The notes beneath the pieces are model-generated. The model ran no database searches, was not told the DNA's origin, and saw only the letters and a list, made by a program, of their open reading frames with translations. From Coxiellaceae bacterium (GTDB lineage Bacteria > Pseudomonadota > Gammaproteobacteria > Comchoanobacterales > Comchoanobacteraceae), in the NCBI GenBank assembly GCA_902603055.1, contig CACKTD010000004.1, forward strand, positions 1 to 64,000: 64,000 bases of DNA. Reading direction: 5' to 3'. How positions within the stretch are numbered: position 1 is the stretch's first letter; every line of letters begins with the position of its first letter. The position numbers and the translations under genes are program-made. This document shows positions 63,998 to 64,000 of this stretch, one piece after another.

Positions 63998-64000
63998 ATG
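63998..64000 (+). CDS. secA: Probable start codon of secA (cut by window edge)
   Basis: Only the ATG at 63998-64000 is visible, preceded by CGGAAA at a good ribosome-site distance. secA normally follows lpxC and the convergent DUF721 gene in gammaproteobacteria, so the call rests wholly on context. Confidence 0.35.

Overview
The window looks like one chromosomal stretch of an AT-rich, Gram-negative gammaproteobacterium related to the Legionella/Coxiella side of the class. Three things support this. Housekeeping blocks keep gammaproteobacterial order: rpsB-tsf-pyrH-frr-uppS-cdsA-bamA-skp-lpxD-fabZ-lpxA; fmdB-DUF502-aspS-yebC-ruvC-ruvA-ruvB; ftsQ-ftsA-ftsZ-lpxC with a convergent DUF721/dciA gene. 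An icmW-like gene and an icmX-like gene (Dot/Icm type IVB secretion) lie together near 27.7-30.6 kb. A proteorhodopsin at 41.8 kb suggests a sunlit aquatic habitat. The likely lifestyle (inference) is a host-associated or facultatively intracellular bacterium of aquatic protists.

Layout. 1-9.26 kb is an accessory region with few recognisable genes. It holds a Lys-rich coiled-coil protein, two 78-aa two-helix membrane proteins behind matching promoters, a minus-strand group (ABC membrane domain without ATPase, rhomboid protease, ornithine cyclodeaminase family) and several orphan proteins that could be secreted effectors. 9.26-15.7 kb has proS (archaeal/eukaryotic-like type), argS, an orphan membrane protein, trkA and a lone ccmH. 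15.8-26.8 kb is the translation and envelope-biogenesis block, ending in convergent map. In it a small stand-alone POTRA protein sits where dxr/rseP often lie. 27.7-30.6 kb is icmW, a small exported protein and icmX.

30.6-37.5 kb is a minus-strand run of hldE, ruvBAC, yebC, aspS, DUF502 and fmdB. 37.6-42.5 kb carries fis, a class II aldolase-family gene and putA in one overlapping unit, then proteorhodopsin with a strong terminator. 42.5-51 kb is accessory: a minimal PilB/PilC-like pair, tRNA-Thr(CGT), a flippase, an M16 protease, rhodanese and secreted or membrane orphans. 51.1-58.8 kb holds pckA, proC, trxA, rho, cysS and a UvrD-family helicase. 58.8-64 kb holds a lone periplasmic binding protein and a reduced division cluster. 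The window closes on an ATG that is probably the start of secA.

How the genes work together. PutA would oxidise proline to glutamate and PckA would let TCA intermediates feed sugar synthesis, while proC and the cyclodeaminase-like gene can make proline; amino acids look like the main carbon source. Proteorhodopsin would add light-driven proton motive force. The Dot/Icm genes, together with orphan proteins carrying effector-like features, point to manipulation of a eukaryotic host. The most unusual combination is a complete blue-type proteorhodopsin in a genome with Dot/Icm components. No CRISPR array, insertion sequence or rRNA was seen, and one tRNA was found.
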